In this document: positions 61,110 to 64,000 of the stretch, piece after piece
Numbering within the stretch: the first letter of the stretch is position 1
Layout of the letters: every line of letters starts with the position of its first letter
DNA from: Myotis daubentonii
Taxonomy: Eukaryota; Chordata; Mammalia; Chiroptera; Vespertilionidae
DNA: 64,000 nucleotides
Reading direction: 5' to 3'
Assembly (NCBI RefSeq): GCF_963259705.1
Contig: NC_081840.1
Span: 144,877,549 to 144,941,548 of the forward strand
Made by a program: the position numbers and the translations under genes
Notes under the pieces: generated by a model
What the model was told of the DNA's origin: nothing
The model's database searches: none
The model's input: the letters and a program-made list of their open reading frames with translations, nothing else

Positions 61110-61567
61110 TGTGGAGAGCGGCTACAGCGTTTGGACAGGATCAAGCCTAGAACTGACAGAGGGCACGGTCCTCTTGTGGCAAAGCCACATACAAGTCCCA
61201 GCTTGGAGGGCAAAGCCCTCCCAGCACAATTATAGCCAAAGGCTATGGTTGTATGTAAGCTTGACCTTATAGTTCGACCTTATAGTCCTACGTAGCTGAG
61301 GGATGTGGGCTGCGGGAGGTACAGCAAGTGCTGCCAAAACAAAGCTTGATAGAGTTCAGAGAATTGCAATAATAGGAAAGAAGTAGATTTGAAACTCACA
61401 AGAACATTGTAAACATCTTGACCACTCCTTGTTTTGCTTTGTGTGATCTGACTATAAAATAAAGATTCTGCTTACAGGTGGGGGGTCACTGTGTCCTCAT
61501 CCAGGCACAGTGATCCACCTGGCCCCAACTATATTCTCTTGTCTGTTTTATTTAACCCTTCACCACA
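61110..61567 (+). mobile_element. Solo endogenous retroviral LTR (ERV2-like)
   Basis: Starts TGTGGAGAGCGGC and ends near CACCACA, about 458 bp. A TATAAAATAAAG block at 61453-61464 holds TATA-like and AATAAA (61458-61463) signals, followed by about 100 bp of U5-like sequence. No coding sequence on either side, so a solo LTR formed by recombination is likely. I found no clean target duplication, which lowers confidence in the exact ends. Confidence 0.7.
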
Positions 61568-61649
61568 CCTCCTCATGTTCACCATTGGCCATGCTGGATG
61601 AGATTTAAGTTATATGATCCCCAGGACTCCGGAAGTTGAAGTTTCATGG
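61568..61649. other. Unassigned
   Basis: Short spacer; nothing recognised. Confidence 0.4.
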
Positions 61650-61800
61650 CACCAAGAGCCCTGGATTCCAAGTCTAATTGTAACACTGAGTTGCTGTGAA
61701 ATTTGCTAGAATTCTTGAGCCTTTTGTGCCTCAATAACATCATCTGCATAATGGGGCCCTCATAAAACTTGCTGAGGTTCCATTCTGCTATAATGGTTTT
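61650..61800 (+). mobile_element. MIR
   Basis: GAGCCCTGGATTCCAAGTC, ACACTGAGTTGCTGTGAAATTTG, GTGCCTCAATAACATCATCTGCATAATGGGG: the MIR core, diverged. Confidence 0.68.
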
Positions 61801-63133
61801 GTTTAACTGACTGAAAAACATTAATGATACACTTAGAGCAGAATTAAAATGCAAAACTGGATTTGAGGAAAATTTTAGGAAAAAAGAGGGGGACACATTG
61901 ATCACTTCTTTTGCCCAACCTGCAGCCTCTTGGCCTAGCTCTCATTGCTGTCGTTACTGCAGGAACCAACTTGCTTTGGTTGTAATCTTACTCCACAATG
62001 TGGACTCTTCAGGAAACCCATCAGGCATTCACACATGTGCAGCCTGGGGATGCAAGGAAGCTAAAGCCCAGTGAGAAAAACTCCTATCGCTGGAGGACAA
62101 TATACAGAGGAAAACCTCCCTTCATCTTTCCCTCAGGCAGACAATTCTGAAGCGATTCTACAGGGTTTCTCAGAGGGTCCTGGTAAGACAAAACCCTGGC
62201 TACCCTCAATGGTGACCAATTTAAGATTACATCATTTATTGGCTTCCTCTCTCCCCTGTTTCATGCTCCCTAATCCAGCACTCCTATTGCTTGGGATGAC
62301 TTCCCAAAATACACTGCCTGAGCACAAGCACTTGTCTCAAACTATATATATTCTTTGGCAGATCAGACTAAAAATCAAGTGGTAAGCAGACCCTCAGAAT
62401 GAGGTTTTGGAACTGGATTATTCACCAAACACACTGAGATAAAGACCCCACCATTGCAGCAGCAGATACCTGCTGGCAGGCTATCTCATTACAATTATTG
62501 AGGCTAGCACCAGAGTTTTGTTGGGAGGCTATAAAAATCATAAGAATCCTAAGGAAACATTTAGATAGGCTCTTGTCTCCTACGTCTGCTGAAATATAAG
62601 CCCGGGATTTCATTGTAAGGGCAGAATTATAAAAAGATTGAACGCATGGGTTAAATAGCTTGTTTACACCAATGTCAAAGACCTGATAGAAAAATCAATG
62701 GTATTCCAAGGCTGGAAAATAAAGACTGCATATAGTATCAGGAGTTGTGTCTAATACATAGTCATGTTATTAATACATATAAATTAAGTTATATAATGAA
62801 TATATTCAATTGATCTACAATGGGTAAAGGTACATCTTGTTGATGAGCAATAGCATGATCTGCTCCAAAATTGAGTTCCTCTCACAATAGTCCTGGCATT
62901 GACTCTGGAAACCTAGACAGAATAGGGAAATCCATAATGGTGGTATTACACCAAATGCTTAAGACATGTTTCAAAAGGGTACAAGTGTTCTAGAAACTTC
63001 TCCATGTGGCAGGAAATAAAGTTAAATCCACCATGTAAGCCCAGGTGGAGGGAGCAGGGAGGGAATCAACACCAACAAATGCCTTCAAAGTTTTAGAAAC
63101 AAATCATTGTAGAATCAGAAAGTTGGGCTGTGC
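61801..63133. other. Single-copy region, no gene recognised
   Basis: About 1.3 kb. The 104-residue frame at 62071-62385 has no recognisable domain. No repeats identified. Confidence 0.45.
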
Positions 63134-64000
63134 AACATCATACTCAATGGACAAAAACTAACACCATTTCCCCTAAGAACAGGAACAAGACAGGGATGCC
63201 CCCTCTCACCACTCCTATTCAACATAGTACTGGAAGTGTTAGCCGTTGCAATTCGGCAAGAAGAAGAAATAAAAGGCATCCAAATTGGAAAAGAGGAAGT
63301 AAAACTGTCCTTATTTGCAGATGACATGATATTATACATACAAAACCCTAGAGACTCCATCAAAAAACTACTAGACTTAATACATGAATTTGGCAATGTA
63401 GCAGGATACAAAATTAACCCCAAGAAATCTGAGGCATTTCTATACACCAATAGTGAACTTTCAGAAAGAGAGATTATAAAAACAATCCCGTTTACCATCG
63501 CACCAAAAAAATTAAGCTACCTAGGAATAAACTTAACTAAAGAGGTAAAAGACCTCTACTCAGAAAACTACAGGACGTTGAAAAAAGATATAGAGGAAGA
63601 CATAAACAGATGGAAGAACATACCGTGTTCATGGATTGGTAGAATCAATATCATTAAAATGTCCATACTACCCAAAGCAATCTATAAATTCAACGCACTT
63701 CCCATTAAAATACCAACGGCATACTTCAGAGCTCTAGAACGAACTCTCCAAAAATTCATCTGGAATAAAAAAAGACCCCAAATAGCTGCAGCAATCCTGA
63801 AAAAGAACAAAGTAGGTGGGATCTCAATACCAGATATCAAGTTGTATTACAAAGCCACTGTTCTCAAAACTGCCTGGTACTGGCATAAGAATAGGCATAC
63901 AGATCAATGGAATAGAATAGAGAGCCCAGAAATCGGCCCGAACCAATATGCTCAATTAATATTTGACAAAGGAGGCAAGAACATACAATGGAGCCAAGAT
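63134..64000 (+). CDS. L1 ORF2 fragment, open reading frame running off window
   Basis: A 5'-truncated L1 begins around 63134 within the reverse-transcriptase domain. The frame from 63134 is open for 289 codons to the last base: [33 protein letters not shown] (FADD catalytic motif), [40 protein letters not shown]. It starts without an ATG of its own, as expected for truncation, so it is retrotransposon remnant rather than a gene. Lack of any stop marks it as the youngest L1 here. The rest lies beyond the window. Confidence 0.9.

Noticed and set aside
61110..61567. Possible full provirus around the LTR
   Set aside because: No gag, pol, env, primer-binding site or second LTR nearby; a solo LTR fits better.

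Overview
This window is mammalian nuclear DNA, most likely from a vesper bat (Vespertilionidae). Three repeat groups point there. First, about a dozen tRNA-derived Ves SINEs (head GGCTCAGTGGATAGAG, tail TTTCTCTC then AAATCAATAAA). Second, seven non-autonomous HeliBat-type Helitrons (TC(C)TATATAATAAAAG at the 5' end; GTGCAC hairpin and CTAG at the 3' end; inserted between A and T), which among mammals are massively amplified only in vesper bats. Third, a SPIN-like hAT element and L1s with a bat-type 3' UTR. No host protein-coding gene, tRNA, rRNA or CRISPR array is supported. The stretch reads as intergenic or deep-intronic DNA, with interspersed repeats separated by single-copy sequence.

Layout. 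1-4.1 kb: an old SINE, a decayed 60-bp tandem array, and a decayed L1 ORF2 that carries nested SINE and L1 insertions and a nearly identical 167-bp internal duplication. 4.3-7 kb: two Helitrons around unique sequence. 7.5-9.9 kb: an almost complete antisense HAL1 (half-L1). 10-19.6 kb: unique DNA with old MaLR LTRs and two Ves SINEs. 19.6-21.4 kb: three Helitrons clustered in an ATATT microsatellite; one carries a near-consensus ZNF143/Staf site. 22.5-26.1 kb: ancient L2 and MIR elements. 26.3-27.3 kb: two more Helitrons. 29.5-37.9 kb: a structurally full-length but inactivated L1 with a 16-bp target-site duplication, carrying endogenous retroviral LTR sequence in ORF2. 38.3 kb: the SPIN-like element. 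39-50 kb: mostly unique DNA with scattered repeats. 50.5-51.9 kb: a 1.4-kb Helitron with a captured L2 end and a 70-bp tandem array. 52-61 kb: unique DNA with SINEs, an L1 3' end and a MER20-like element. 61.1 kb: a solo LTR. 63.1-64 kb: a 5'-truncated young L1 whose ORF2 is open to the window edge.

How it works together: nothing here forms a host pathway. What can be read is transposon history. Old L2, MIR, MaLR and MER elements were overlaid by L1, Ves SINEs, Helitrons, a SPIN-like hAT element and retroviral LTRs, with several datable nestings. The Helitrons repeatedly deliver a CCAAT-box, octamer and YY1-like motif set, which is the most plausible regulatory content. I did not find a convincing new biological system; the Helitron cargo and the odd duplications are the best leads.
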